This document shows positions 1 through 22,699 of a DNA stretch of 64,000 nt, piece by piece. Below the pieces are notes generated by a model that was given only the letters and a program-made list of their open reading frames with translations, was not told the DNA's origin and made no database searches. Source of the stretch: Aquila chrysaetos chrysaetos. Its lineage: Eukaryota; Chordata; Aves; Accipitriformes; Accipitridae. How positions within the stretch are numbered: the stretch's first letter is position 1; every line of letters starts with the position of its first letter. The translations under genes and the position numbers were made by a program. The stretch covers positions 8,588,001 through 8,652,000 of the forward strand of contig NC_044009.1 in assembly GCF_900496995.4 (NCBI RefSeq), in the 5' to 3' direction.

Positions 1-459
1 GCATCCACTCGGGTGTGAGCACTGGCCTGTGTTACTGAGCTGGCAGCATCCATGCAGCATCACAAAGCTATAAATAAGGCTGTTTGGAGAGCAACCTGTG
101 CGGGGACCATCCTGCTGGATCCAAGTGCAGCCCGGCTGGCCAAAAACTCACCCGGGAGGAAGGAAAAGCATCCGGGAAAGACCTCCCTGCTGGGGAGATG
201 TGTGGGGCCATGCCATAGAGGTGGAAAGCAAACAACCACCCGCAGCGAGAGTGAGGTTTGTGGGCACAAAAGCCTGGCTTTAGCCTCCGAGAGGCAGCAG
301 ACGCCAAGCGCAGGCTGGAAAAAGCCTCCTGGGCTCAGTTTTGTCAGCTCAGGATGGTCTTATCAGTGTGGATGTGGAGAAAAATGGAGAAGGGGATGCA
401 AGACTTTCCTGCTATCAGAAAAAACAAGTCACGAGCAACTCCAGACCCAGTAAAAAGTA
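1..459. other. Flank beyond the ECE1 3' end, no gene seen
   Basis: Mixed-composition DNA with short chance frames on both strands. No conserved protein, splice pattern or repeat was recognised. By human synteny the next gene outward would be EIF4G3, but no part of it is seen here. Confidence 0.4.
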
Positions 460-465
460 TTTATT
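460..465 (-). terminator. ECE1: Poly(A) signal of ECE1
   Basis: TTTATT on the plus strand, AATAAA on the minus strand, about 1.35 kb below the ECE1 stop codon. It is the first canonical hexamer on this strand after the gene. Confidence 0.5.
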
Positions 466-1809
466 ATTTCAATTACAATAAGCCCCAGGTGTAGGGTGAA
501 AAAATAGTTACAAAAAAATCCGCCCCCCCCCTTCCTTTTACATATAAATATTAAAAAACCCTCTATGTCTTTGCTTTCTGTCTAGAGCAAGAAGGTGCCC
601 CACAAGACAACATGCAGCACCTGAGCTACCGTCAGTGGTTTCCTCTCAAAACCGCAAAAGGAATATTAAAAGAAACCCTTAAGAAAGCCCCTCGCCCCCA
701 TTCTGGCCAGATCTCACACCAGTGCCAACCCAGCCATGGAAGGATGGAGGTTTGGGGCCGTGCAGTGATTTCAGGGCTTGCAGTTTCCCAGGCATAGAGG
801 CCAGGCACAGCGGCAAGCGAAGCAGCAGCAGGAACCACCTGTGCTTATCTGGGGAAGCTTTTGGGCCAGGAAATTGCAGCTGACCTCACTTCAGAGGGGA
901 CAGGAGGGAGAACCGAGTGCTTAATCCACACTGTCACCACCTTGGTTACATCTTTGGCACATCAACTTTTCCCTTTGCACTCTGAAATTAAAGCTAATCC
1001 CAGGAGTCACAGAATCCCAGCAGAGCCTTTCTGCAACTCGCAGCATCCTCCAGCCCTGTCCCCAGGCACGCTGTCCCCAATTTCCCTATCAGCATCTTCC
1101 AAGGACAGTCCCTCCCAGAGAAACCCAGGATCCAGGGCTGGCTGGTTGCATCCATCCAGCTTCCCTGGCCAAGGGACTGGCCCCACAGGGTGCTACACCT
1201 ACAGCTGCACTGAGTAAAAAAAAAAAAAAATTAATAAATATACTAATCTTTTACTAAAAAAAGGCTTTTAAATGCATTTTCCCTGAAATTTTCCAGTGTA
1301 TTCCACAACACATGAAAAAAAATATATATATTTCCCCCCCAGAAAAATATATCTTAAAATATTTTCCATCCTCATGTGCGCATCTTTGGAGAGAGGAAGG
1401 TACGTCAGGTGTATTTACACACGCAGCCAAACCTGTCAGTGTCACAGCGTTCCCTTTGTCGCCTCCGAAAAAGAGGCATTTTGCTGGGGCGGTGGGTCAG
1501 ACCGGAGTGCTGCGTGTGTAAATACGGGGTAGTGCCCATGGATGCACGTGCCTCAACACGTGGCCTGGTCATGGTGGGAAAGAAGAGACCCCCAAATCGA
1601 AGTCATTTCACAAATGAGCAAGGGGATGAGGAGTTTTCACAGTGGATCAAACCTCAGACGATACCAGCAACGCAGAGCGCTGCTCCTGCTGAGAGCTGGG
1701 CAGTTTGTTGCACAGAGAAGTGGTTTCAGCCTCTCAAAAGGACCAGGGAAATTCAGCCATCTGCAGAGGACAAAGCAACCCACAGCTGGTTCCGTCAGGT
1801 GCTTGCCCA
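466..1809 (-). other. ECE1: ECE1 3' untranslated region
   Basis: The sequence from the TAA at 1810-1812 down to the only nearby minus-strand AATAAA (460-465) has no conserved frame. It contains an A15 tract near 1217-1231 (plus sense) and AT-rich DNA at 1250-1380. Its role as 3' UTR is inferred from position. Confidence 0.6.
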
Positions 1810-12934
<11,125 letters not shown>

Positions 12935-12937
<3 letters not shown>

Positions 12938-13090
12938 GGCTGCCACCCAGTTCCTGCCGGCCTCGGCCCCCGTTGGGGCGAGCACCCGCCTGAGCCCCGG
13001 CACAGCTCGTTACGCCGCTGCGGCCTACGGAGGGTGACGAAGGGTGACGAGCGAAGGATGTACCTGGGATGGGAAAACCAATGGGGCCAA
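12935..13090 (-). promoter_or_regulatory. ECE1: First exon and CpG-rich promoter of the ECE1 c-type transcript
   Basis: The exon ends GCAGCCATG at a GTGAGTG donor (12934 and below), so only its last three bases code. They join to the MSTYKR exon to give the MM start seen in human ECE1c. The upstream end is not visible; the CpG-rich stretch from about 12935 to 13090 is the likely 5' UTR and core promoter. No TATA box is seen. Confidence 0.65.
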
Positions 13091-13254
13091 CGGGAGGGAC
13101 GGGCTTCCTCACTCGGCTCCTTTAACTCTTTCGGGGGGGCCCCAAACCCTGTTTTGGGGGGCCCCCATATCCCCCCCAGCTGCTGAAAGCATCCCCCCCC
13201 AGATAAATCACTGCAGCTCGCTCGCCAGCAAAGGGATGCGACGTTTCTCCCGGG

Positions 13255-13690
13255 AGCGTGCAAGCGCGCAATCCTGCAAGCGCGCAATCCTGCAAGCGTG
13301 CGATTGTGCAAGTGTGCTGTTTGCAAGCATGCAAGTGAAGGGGCTAGCGCCCAATTCTGCAAGCACGCGGTCGTGCAAGCACACAGTTGTGCAAACAGAC
13401 AAGCATGCAAGTGTGCAAGTACACGCTTGTGCGAGCAAGCAGGTTTGCAAACAGCCAAGTGTGCAGTTGTGCAAGGGGGCACGTGCAATTTTGCAAGCAT
13501 GCGCACAGGCAAGTGTGCAAGCACACAATTGGGTGCAAGCTTGCAAGCCTGCAATTGTGCAAACATACAAGCATATGATCGTGCAAGCGTGCACGCGCCC
13601 AGTTGTGCAAGCCTGCAATTTTGCAAATGTGCAAGCATGCGGTTGTGCAAGCTTATAAGTGTGCAAGCATGCAAGTGTGCTCATCGGGCT
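13255..13690. repeat. GTGCAAGC minisatellite beside the ECE1 promoter
   Basis: Dense tandem array of GTGCAAGC/TTGCAAGC units spaced about 10-16 bases, starting about 170 bases upstream of the ECE1 first exon region. It contains at least six TTGTGCAA words. All six frames stay open for long stretches because the unit lacks stops; the Cys/Ala/Leu-rich frames are not genes. Confidence 0.9.
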
Positions 13691-14640
13691 GCAACCTTGC
13701 CCCCTCCGTGTGTTTAACAGCCCCCCGAAGGGTTTGGGTGTTTGAGCCTGGCCAGATTTGTGCATGCGGCCTCGCAGCGAGGAGTTCCCCAGGTTGCGGC
13801 TTTCCGTCTGCTGGGCTAACGAGCTTTTTAATGAGCTTTTCACCACCAGCAGGCACCCACAGCTGCGTTGCATGGGGGGAGTGACAGGAGGGGGGGGGAA
13901 CATGGTGCCACCACCCCAGACCACTGTGCCGTGCTGGTGGGCTGAGCACTGACGCACTCGTCTCACAGATGGGGCTGCAAACCGCTTTGCTGGGCTGGGA
14001 AAGTGCTGGGGGGTGGTGGGGTGGGGATGCAAAAGGCCGGAGCAGGGGTGGGGGGTGCCGGAGGGATTTGGGGGTCTGCAGGAGCCATGCCCATCCCGGG
14101 GGTGTCAGGGCGGCATTGGGACACCCTTGGTGGCACCCCGAAGCTTTTGGGGAGTGGATTTTTGGGCTGAGACCGCCACCTTCTGGGAAGCCACCCACGG
14201 CTTCACGGGCGACGGAGCCGCACGGTCCCCCACGATGGGGAAACTGAGGCAGGGGAAGGGTGTCACCCTCCTGCCCTTGCAACTAAGCCTTGTTTATTGT
14301 AGGACCTACACTAAAGCCGTTTCAGGCAGGGAGCACTCGTGGGCTGCAGCGGGAGCCCGCGTGGGGAAACTGAGGCAGGGGGACCCCCTCTTCTCCATCA
14401 CCACCACCCCAAAACACGCTCGTGTCGCTGGCACTTTTTGGGTGAAAAGAATGCAAAATCCGGCAAAATACACATCTACCCCCCCCCGGGGGTGCAACTC
14501 CACTTTCTCTCCCCTGCGTGGGCGGGAGAGGATGCCGAACACCCACAACCAGGATTGGGTGCACCCCAGTCCTCCCAGTCCTCCCAGTCCAACCCGGCAG
14601 AGGGCACCAGTAAGCCCAGTTTGTTGCCTTTTCTTCTCCC
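13691..14640. other. ECE1/ALPL intergenic DNA
   Basis: Non-repetitive to moderately GC-rich DNA between the divergent genes. It contains two copies of the word GGGGAAACTGAGGC (from about 14237 and 14363) and no gene that I can support. Confidence 0.45.
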
Positions 14641-14900
14641 CCCCCCCCCCCCCCGGCTGGCAGCGGGGGGGGAGGGTGGAGGAAGGGGAGGAGGAGGAGG
14701 AGGCGAAGGCCGGGTGCGGGGGGGATTTAAGGGCTCGCTGTCCCCCCGGCCCGGCCTCCTCCCGCCGCCCAGGAGGGACGTGGGTGTCGGGACCCAAGTT
14801 TGTGCGGGTACGTGTGTGTCCCCGTCCCCCCCCGGCGGTAAGGACCCCCCCGGGGCCACGGCTGCCACCTCCGGGGGAGCGGGGGGGGGGGGGGGGGGGT
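14640..14900 (+). promoter_or_regulatory. ALPL: Candidate ALPL promoter and noncoding first exon
   Basis: CpG-rich block with C/G homopolymers, GGAGGAGG repeats and a possible GTACGT donor at 14808 after GTTTGTGCGG. A noncoding first exon is known for ALPL in mammals, and the coding exon at 16117 has an upstream acceptor, so a noncoding exon must exist; this is the best-looking place but the exact exon is unproven. Confidence 0.35.
14881..14899. repeat. G19 homopolymer
   Basis: Uninterrupted run of 19 G followed by TGGGG. Strong G-quadruplex potential on the plus strand; also a likely site of length error. Confidence 0.9.
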
Positions 14901-14934
14901 GGGGATGAGGGGGTGTAACGGCGGGGGGCAGGGT

Positions 14935-15890
14935 GCGATGGGGACTGGGGGGGGTGATGGGGACATGAGTGTGCAACAGGGACATGGGGGGTGTGATGGG
15001 GATGGAGGGGGTGTGATGGGGACATGGACATGTGATGGGGACATGGGTGTGCAATGGGGACACGGGCATGCAACAGGGACACAGACATGCAATGGGGACA
15101 CGGGGGTGTGACGGGGACATGGGTGTGCGACAGGGACACAGACATGCAATGGGGACATGGGTGTGCAACAGGGACATGGGTGTGTGGTGGGGTCACAGGC
15201 ATGTGGTGGGGACACAAACATGCAATGAACACGTGTGATGGGGACACGGGTGCGCAACAGGGACGTGGTGTGCAATGGGGACATGGGTATGTGATGGGGA
15301 CATGGGTGTTCAACGGGGACACAGGTGTGCAACAGGGACACGGGCGTGTGGTGGGGACACAGACACAGGACAGGGACATGGATATACAGCAATGACGTGG
15401 ACTTGTGATGGGGTCATGTGGCGGGGACATGGGCATGTAATGGGGACAGACAAGCAACAGGGACGTGGGCGTGTGATGGGGACGTGGACACGCAATGGGG
15501 ACACAGGCTGGGGATGGGGAGAGGGGCATGCGAAGGGGACATGGGTATTGAATGGGGACATGGAGGCGCAGTGGGGACATGAGCACACAGTGGGAACATG
15601 GGCATGCGATGGGGACACGGGTGTGCGATGGGGACGCAGCTGTGCAACAGGGACATGGGCATGGGATGGGGACACACATGTGATGGGACATGGGTGTGCA
15701 ACAGAGACAGTGCCGTACGATGGGGACAGTGCCATGCGATGGGGACAGGGCCATGCTATAGGGACATGGCCACGCGACGGGGACCCTGATGTGCAATGGG
15801 GACCCAGCCGTGACAGGGACATGCAATGGGGACAGGGACGTGCGATGGGGACCCAGCCACGCAACAGGGACCTCGCTGTGCCACGCGCAC
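14935..15890. repeat. ATGGGGACA minisatellite upstream of ALPL
   Basis: About 50 imperfect copies of an 18-base-like unit (ATGGGGACATGGGTGTGC and variants) over 0.95 kb, ending about 260 bases before the ALPL start codon. Stop-poor in all frames; a 573-codon minus-strand frame through it is an artefact. Confidence 0.92.
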
Positions 15891-16151
15891 ATGGGGGCCG
15901 TGCCACCGTCCCCCAGCCCCGGGTTGGTGCCAGTGAGGTGACGCCCCATGGGACTGGTGGCCATGGTGGGAGGGAAACTGGCACGTTCCCAGGGGGTCAT
16001 ATTGGTGCCTGCACGGGGAGGGGACATTTCCCTCCCATCCTCGCTTGGCCGAGCCCCGGGGCGAAGGTCTCAGTGGGGAAACTGAGGCACGGAGCAGATG
16101 CCCACCTCCCCTGCAGCTCTCTCCTATCCAGCACCTGCTCAGCGCCACAGG

Positions 16152-19100
16152 ATGAAGGTTCTCCTCCTCATCCTCCTTGCCCAGCTCTGCTCACCATCTC
16201 TGGTCCCCGGTAGGTGATGTTTGAGGGGGGGGGGCAGCACCCCAAAAGTGGGTGCTGTTGGGTGCTATGGAGCCTGGTTTCCTCCCCCCCCCCCCCCGCA
16301 GAGAGGGAGAAGGACCCTGAGTACTGGCGGGGGCAGGCACAGGAGACCCTGCGGGCCGCCCTGCGGCTCCAGCGCCTCAACCAGAACGTGGCCAAGAACC
16401 TCATCCTTTTCCTGGGTGACGGTGAGATGGGGACACCCACCCCGGGGTGGGGGAGGCGAGGAGGAGCAGGGACTGCAGGGGACAGGGGGTGCGATGAAGT
16501 GGGTGTTGTAATAAATTGGGTGCCATGATAAATTGGGTGCATTGAAGCAGGTGCTGCTACGGTGAATTGGGTGCCATGGTAAAGTGGGTGTGCATTAAAG
16601 TGGGTGCTGCAATAAAGTGGGTTTGCAATAAGTTGGGTGCTGGGATAAATTGGGTTTGCAGTAAACTGGGTGCTGCGATAAACTGGGTTTGCAATAAATT
16701 GGTTGCTGGGATGGATTGGGTGCTGGGATGGATTGGGTTTGCAGTAAACTGGGTGCTGTGATAAACTGGGTTTGCAATAAATTGGGTGCTAGGATAAACT
16801 GGGTTTGCGATAAACTGGGTGCTGCAATAGACTGGGCTTGCAGAAACTTGGGGGCTGTGATAAATTGGGTGCTGCGATAAACTGGGTGCCGCAACAAACT
16901 CAGTTTGCAATAAATTGGTTTTGCACTAAAGCGGGTGCCGCAATAAACTGGGTTCACGATAAGTCGGGTGCTGGGATAAACTGGGTGCCCACCAGCATTG
17001 CGTGACACCCGTGCGGCGAGCTGGCCCGTCCTCGGCGGCGAGCTGACGGGTGCCCTGGCAGGCATGGGCGTCTCCACCGTCACGGCCGCTCGCATCCTCA
17101 AAGGGCAACTGCAAAACCGCAAGGGCGAGGAGAGTCTGCTAGAGATGGACAAGTTCCCCTACGTTGCCTTGGCCAAGGTGAGCCCCCCCCGGGGTGAGGG
17201 GTCGGATCCTGAACCCCCCACCCCCACCCCGGGACGCCCATGGTGGGGACGCGACACCCACCACAAGGTCACGGGCGGGCAGCCGGCATCGACCAGAGAG
17301 GCGAAATTAGGTCAGGGGCGGGCGAAGGGAGCTGGCTCCAGTGCCCGCTCGTCGTGCCAGGGTTCGGCCCGTGGGAATGTGGAGTGGGGGGGGGAGCAGG
17401 ATGAGGCCGCCCGGCCGTGGGAAGCCACGGGAACCCCCCCCAGCTTCTCCTGGGGTCATTTTAATGAACAAAAGGCTTTTTTTTATTATTAAATTGGAAG
17501 TCCCGGCCGTTCACCGCTGTCTCCCTTTGCCCCACGGCGGGGGATGCTCATGGCGGTGGCTCCTTTCTCCCCGCCTACAAGCAGGCTGAAAAAAGGCTAA
17601 AAGCATCAAAATGAAGCGAGGGGGTGATGGGCAACCAAGGTGGGGGGAGCGAGGGGCAAAATGGGGGGTGCACAGGTGGGATGGGGGGCCGGTGCGGCCA
17701 AACAGCATGGGGAGGGGAGCCCTGGGGTGGGGAGGATGATGATGAAGCCCCAGGGTGGGGATGATGGGGATGATGGTTTATTTATTTTCCCCCCACCCCA
17801 GACCTACAACACCAACGCGCAGGTGCCCGACAGTGCGGGCACGGCCACCGCCTACCTCTGCGGCGTCAAAGCCAACGAGGGGACGGTGGGCGTCAGCGCC
17901 AGTGTCACCCGTGACCGTTGCAACACCACCAAGGGCCAAGAAGTGACCTCCATCCTCCGCTGGGCCAAAGATGGAGGTGAGGGGCTGGTGGGCACTTTGA
18001 GAGGGTAAAGCGGGGAGTTTTGGGGGTGTTCTTACTGTTGTCCCCTGAATTTGTGGTGCAGGCAAGTCGGTGGGCATCGTCACCACCACGCGGGTGACCC
18101 ACGCGACACCCAGCGCCGCCTACGCCCACTCGGCCAACCGCGACTGGTACTCGGATGGAGAGATGCCCCCAGACGCGTTGGAGGGCGGCTGCAAGGACAT
18201 TGCCCGGCAGCTGGTGGAGAACATCCCTGACATCGAGGTAGGGATGGGGATGGGGCCAGCCGGGGATGGGGACAGGGCCACGGGTAGATGCGGGACCAGG
18301 ACCACCCATGGGTGAAGGGCTGGGACCCCCCCAGTAGATGTTGGGCTGGAACCACCAGTGGGTGAAGAGCCAGGAATCCCAGGAGATGTTGGGAAGGGAC
18401 CACCAAAGGGTGCAGGGCCAGGACTGTGGGCCATGCGGCCAGGACCATCCATGGGTGCAGAGTTGGGACTGCCAGCAGATATGGGACCAGGACCACCCAT
18501 GGGTGCAGTGCCAGAACCCCCAGCAGATATGGGACCAGGACCACCTATGGGTGGGGTACCAGGCCTGTTGGGTGGATATTGGACCAGGACCACCCATGGA
18601 CACACCACTGGGATCCCCATCAGACACAGTGCTGGGACTACAAGCACATATAGGACCAGCCCCCCAAATCCCGCTTAACCCCCCTCCACCCATGTCCACA
18701 GCAGCCCCCTCCTTTCGCATACTTCCCCTACCCAAAACCCTCCATTTTCCCCCCAATTCTGCCCCTCGCTGTGGATTTACACAGAAATTCAGCCCTGTAA
18801 ATAAATACTCTTCTGTCCTTCAAAATAGCCCCAAAGCAAAACATTTCAGCCTGTTATTTAGCTCTTTAATAGCCTCTTCTTCTGTTTTTTTTCCTTTTAA
18901 TATAATTTTAAGTCTGTCCCAGGCTGGAAATAATTATATAGTGGGGAAAAGACTTTTTTTTTTTTTCCCTTTTTTTTTCTCTTAATAATTTTGGCGGTGG
19001 TGTTTTGCAGCTTTATAATTCACCTTCTGCGTAGAGAAGGGGGGGGAATAAAAAAAATCTCAGCTCAGTTATAAATAACAGAGGCCAAATAAATTGGGCT

Positions 19101-21595
19101 CCAAAGCAAACAGCAAAAGCCGCGGGATGGGGCTCCGTCCCGGCGGGTTCATGCGGGGACCCCGATGTGGAGCATCCCTCCCACAGATGGGGGGGGGGGG
19201 GGGGGGGGAGGTGGGAATTAAAAAGCCAAATTTGCTGCTGGAAATGGTTATTTTTGTCCTGGGTTTTAATTAATAGGAAGAGATTCAGGGTTATTTTGAG
19301 CGAGGTGAAATTCCTCGGGTGTTTTCACCCGCTTTTTTGCGCAGCGCTGGGGTTTTCCTGGACATCCCGCTCCGTCTCATTGGGGTTTTCCCCCCATTAA
19401 ACCCAAATTGGGGGAAAAAAAATAATGAAAAATAATTTAAAAAAATGCATTTCCACCCTCCTTCGCAGGTGATCTTGGGCGGTGGGCGGAAATACATGTT
19501 CCCCAAAAATGCCAGCGACGTGGAGTATCCCCACGAGGACAAGCATCGGGGTACCCGCCTGGACCGCAGGGACCTCGTCCAGGCATGGCATGAGGCCAAG
19601 CCCCCCGGCAAGGTGATGGGAACTTTTTTTGGGGGGGTACCTATACATCACCCCGCTGTAACCTTACAAAGGCATTCCCGGGGCGGGGAATATTTTGGGG
19701 AGGGGGACATAAAGCAGCCCTGGGGTTGGCAGAGGTGATGGGGAGGTGACAACCTTCCTGTCCCCCATCCCCAGGTCGCCAAGTACGTGTGGCACCGGCG
19801 GGACCTGCTGGCGCTCAACCTCAGCCGTGTTGACTTCCTCCTGGGTGAGTCCCAGCACCCCAGGGTGCCCCGGCCTCAACTGGGTGCTTTGGGGGGACCC
19901 CTAGCTCATCCCAGGGTGCTGGGGCAGCTGGAGTGGCCAGTTACCCCCCCAAGGATGCTGCTACCTCCAAGGGATGCTGGTACCCCAAAAGGATGCTGGT
20001 ACTCCACTGGGGATGCTGGTACCCCCCCTCAAAGGATGCTGCTACCCACCCTGGGGATGCTGGTACTCCCCTGGGGATGCTGGTACCCATCCTCAAGGAA
20101 TGCTGTTACACCCCAAGGATGCTGGTACCCTGCCCTGGGGATGCAACTTATTTTTCAGGCCATGGTGCAATTCCCCAGCCCAGCTGGCCTGCAGGATTCG
20201 GTCGGGCCAGAGGAAGGAAGGGCTGGGAGTATCCGCTGGCTCCTATCTTATCACCTTGGATATGGGGGGGTGGGGGTGGTGGTGAAATGCTTGAGCCAGC
20301 ACAAGAAGCGGGTGGCAGTGCTGGCTTTGCCCCTCCCCCCTTTTTTTTGGTGGGGAAAGGATGTCCCCAACAGTGTCACTGTCCCCAGGCCTCTTCGAGC
20401 CGGGTGACATGGTGTATGAGCTGGACAGGAATAATGAGACGGATCCGTCCCTCACTGAGATGGTGGCTGTGGCCATCAGGATGCTCCAGAAAAATCCCCG
20501 GGGGTTTTTCCTCCTGGTTGAAGGTGGGAGGGGTATGGGGGTGCAAAGAGGGGGTAGAGGAGGTGATGGGCATGCAGAGGGGGATGCCAAAAGGAGGGGA
20601 TAAAGGGGGCGATGGGATGAAGGGGGCAAGGGGGGATGCAAAAAGGTGGGGATAAAGGGGACGATGGGGGATGCCAAAAGGTGGGGGATAAAGGGGACAA
20701 TGGCAGCTGCAAAGGGGGGGATAAAGGGGTGATGGGGGATGCAAAGCAGGGAAGAGGAGGGCAATGGGGGATGTCAAGGAGGGGGATGGAAGACGATGAG
20801 GGCCATGGAGGGGGATGCCGAGCGGTGCTGGGGACCGCAGGGGGCCGCATCGACCACGGGCACCACGAAGGGAAGGCAAAGCAGGCGCTGCACGAGGCAG
20901 TGGAGCTGGACCGGGCCATCGGGCTGGCCGCCCGCCTCACCTCGCCCCAGGACACCCTCAGCGTCGTCACCGCCGACCACTCGCACGTCTTCACCTTCGG
21001 CGGTTACACCCCCCGCGGGAACCCCATTTTCGGTGAGTCCCTGCCATGGCCACGCAGTGGGACGGAGGGGACAAAACCTTGGGGACGTCCCTGTCCTGCT
21101 GATGGTGCCACCGCCGCCAGGTCTGGCCCCGATGCAGAGTGACGTGGACCGCAAACCCTTCACCTCCATCCTCTACGGCAACGGCCCCGGCTATAAAATC
21201 GTGGCGGGTGAGAGAGAAAACGTCTCCGCCGTGGATTTTGGTGAGTGTCTTTTGGGGCAAACCCCCCCCAGATTGTTACAGCCTAGCTAAAACTAGCGCT
21301 TTTTAAAAATTATTCTTCTTTTTTACTTTTTTCTTTTGACCCAGCGCACGCCAACTACCAGGCACAATCGGCCGTGCCGCTGCGCCAGGAGACCCACGGC
21401 GGTGAGGACGTGGCCGTTTTTGCCCGCGGCCCCATGGCTCATCTCCTCCACGGGGTCCACGAACAAAACTACATCCCCCACGCCATGGCTTACGCCGCCT
21501 GCATCGGCTCCAACAGAGCCCACTGCAACGCCGCCAGCCGCCCCACCACCACCATCCTCCTGCCCTTCCTCGCTCTCCTCTTCCTCCTCTGCTAA
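16152..21595 (+). CDS. ALPL: Tissue-nonspecific alkaline phosphatase, complete coding region
   Basis: GPI-anchored ectophosphatase that hydrolyses pyrophosphate and pyridoxal phosphate at the cell surface and promotes mineralisation. Coding exons: 16152-16209, 16302-16421, 17062-17177, 17802-17976, 18062-18237, 19469-19612, 19775-19844, 20389-20523, 20841-21032, 21121-21240, 21345-21595. The frame closes to 518 aa (human 524). Seen: signal peptide [17 protein letters not shown] metal-binding start of the core; catalytic Ser109 in [31 protein letters not shown] and [13 protein letters not shown] metal ligands; [11 protein letters not shown]; a hydrophobic C terminus ([16 protein letters not shown]) typical of a GPI signal. 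ALPL rather than intestinal or placental paralogues because the sequence follows human ALPL almost residue for residue in [12 protein letters not shown] and VTADHSHVF. The coding exon has 35 bases of 5' UTR after an acceptor at 16116. It runs opposite to both neighbours. Confidence 0.97.
16495..16990. repeat. AATAAATTGGGTGCTGGG minisatellite in ALPL intron
   Basis: About 25 alternating copies of GATAAACTGGGTTTGC and AATAAATTGGGTGCTG, about 16 bases each, filling most of the intron between exons 16302-16421 and 17062-17177. It supplies many AATAAA words in the sense direction of ALPL. Confidence 0.92.
18255..18680. repeat. Minisatellite in ALPL intron
   Basis: Copies of a unit of about 55-60 bases built from GGGACCAGGACCACCCATGGGTG and GCAGATATG, directly after exon 18062-18237. 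Confidence 0.85.
19935..20150. repeat. GGATGCTGGTACCCC minisatellite in ALPL intron
   Basis: About twelve copies of GGATGCTGGTACYCC, separated by short C/A-rich linkers, in the intron after exon 19775-19844. Confidence 0.88.
20525..20830. repeat. GGGGATAAAGGGG minisatellite in ALPL intron
   Basis: Purine-rich copies of GGGGGATGCAAAAGG and GGGGATAAAGGGGACGATG fill the intron between exons 20389-20523 and 20841-21032. Confidence 0.88.
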
Positions 21596-21639
21596 AGCGC
21601 CTTTTGCAAACCATGGAGGGGGATTTATTTTTAATTCCT

Positions 21640-21677
<38 letters not shown>

Positions 21678-22364
21678 TGGATAGCAGCACCCAGAAAGAG
21701 GAGAGAAAAAGAAAGACTCAGCGGAGCAAAAGCAGCCGCCGGCGGTTTCGTGCTGGGAGCTGCCTCTGTAAATACACGGTTCCTTCCCCTATAATTAGCA
21801 TCGTTGCCTGCCCTATCCCGAACCCACTGCGGGATTTGGGATGAGAGCCGGAGCCTCGGTGGATAAAACCCCCTCTTTGAGTGAGACGTGATGGGGCTGG
21901 GTCCCAAAATGCCTCCTGGTTCCTTGGCTGAGGACTGACCCCGGTGCCCAACTCATCACATGTGCGGGTACCCAGAAACCACAAGACACAAGAAGATGGG
22001 GGGGAGAAAAAAAAAAATTAACTCACTGGGTTAATTTGTCCCCAAAACCTCTCTTTTTTTTTTTTTTTTTTTTTTTTTGCCTCCTGGGTGATATATTTTG
22101 CTTTAAAAGCCTTTGGTTTAAGACCATTTGCTGCCCAGAGAGGGATGTGGGGTGGTTTTGGGGCTGGGTAACACAGGGAGAAGGGAGTGAAGGGGGATTT
22201 AAAGGGTGGTACCAGCTGGGGCATGCCCTCTTCGTTAGGGTTGGCTAATTAGAGAGGGTAATTAGGGAGTGGGGTAATTAGGGGAGGGGGCTTTGGCAGC
22301 TTGCAAGGTGCTGGAGGGGGGGGATTGAGGCCTGGGGTAGCACCAGAGAGGGGCCTTGGGTGTG

Positions 22365-22580
22365 CAAATGTCACTGTGCCCGTGCAAATGCTGCCTGAGC
22401 TGAGCAAAAGGTGCCTTGCACGTGCAAATGCTGCCTTGCCTGCGCAAAAGTTGCTGTGCACGTGTGAAACGCCGCTGTGCACGTGCAAAAGTCACCATGC
22501 ATGTGCAAACGTTGCTCTGCCTCTGCAAATACCACTTTGCTCATGCATGAGCAGCCCCTTGCACACCCCGGCTGCATCGT
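22365..22580. repeat. GTGCAAATGCTGCC minisatellite in the ALPL 3' region
   Basis: Ten or more copies of a 19- to 20-base unit such as CACGTGCAAATGCTGCCTTG. The GTGCAA core is shared with the arrays at 13255-13690 and 30700-31130, in the same orientation. Confidence 0.88.
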
Positions 22581-22675
22581 GCATTTGCAACACCCCCCCC
22601 CCCAAGCACCCCCAAAACACCCCCCTGCACCCCTCCAATCACCCCCCCGCCTTTTATTTATTTACCAGCATTATA

Positions 22676-22681
22676 AATAAA
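22676..22681 (+). terminator. ALPL: Likely poly(A) signal of ALPL
   Basis: AATAAA within ATTATAAATAAATC, the first canonical plus-strand hexamer beyond the ALPL stop codon. Confidence 0.45.
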
Positions 22682-22699
22682 TCTCCGCTCCAGTTTTTT

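Noticed and set aside
13255-13690. CRISPR-like array
   Set aside because: Units are 10-16 bases without unique spacers of constant length, in a vertebrate genome; it is a minisatellite.
14306-16027. 573-codon open frame on the minus strand
   Set aside because: It runs through the GGGGACA minisatellite, is low-complexity His/Pro/Cys/Ser, has no homology that I recognise, and the same repeat also opens other frames.
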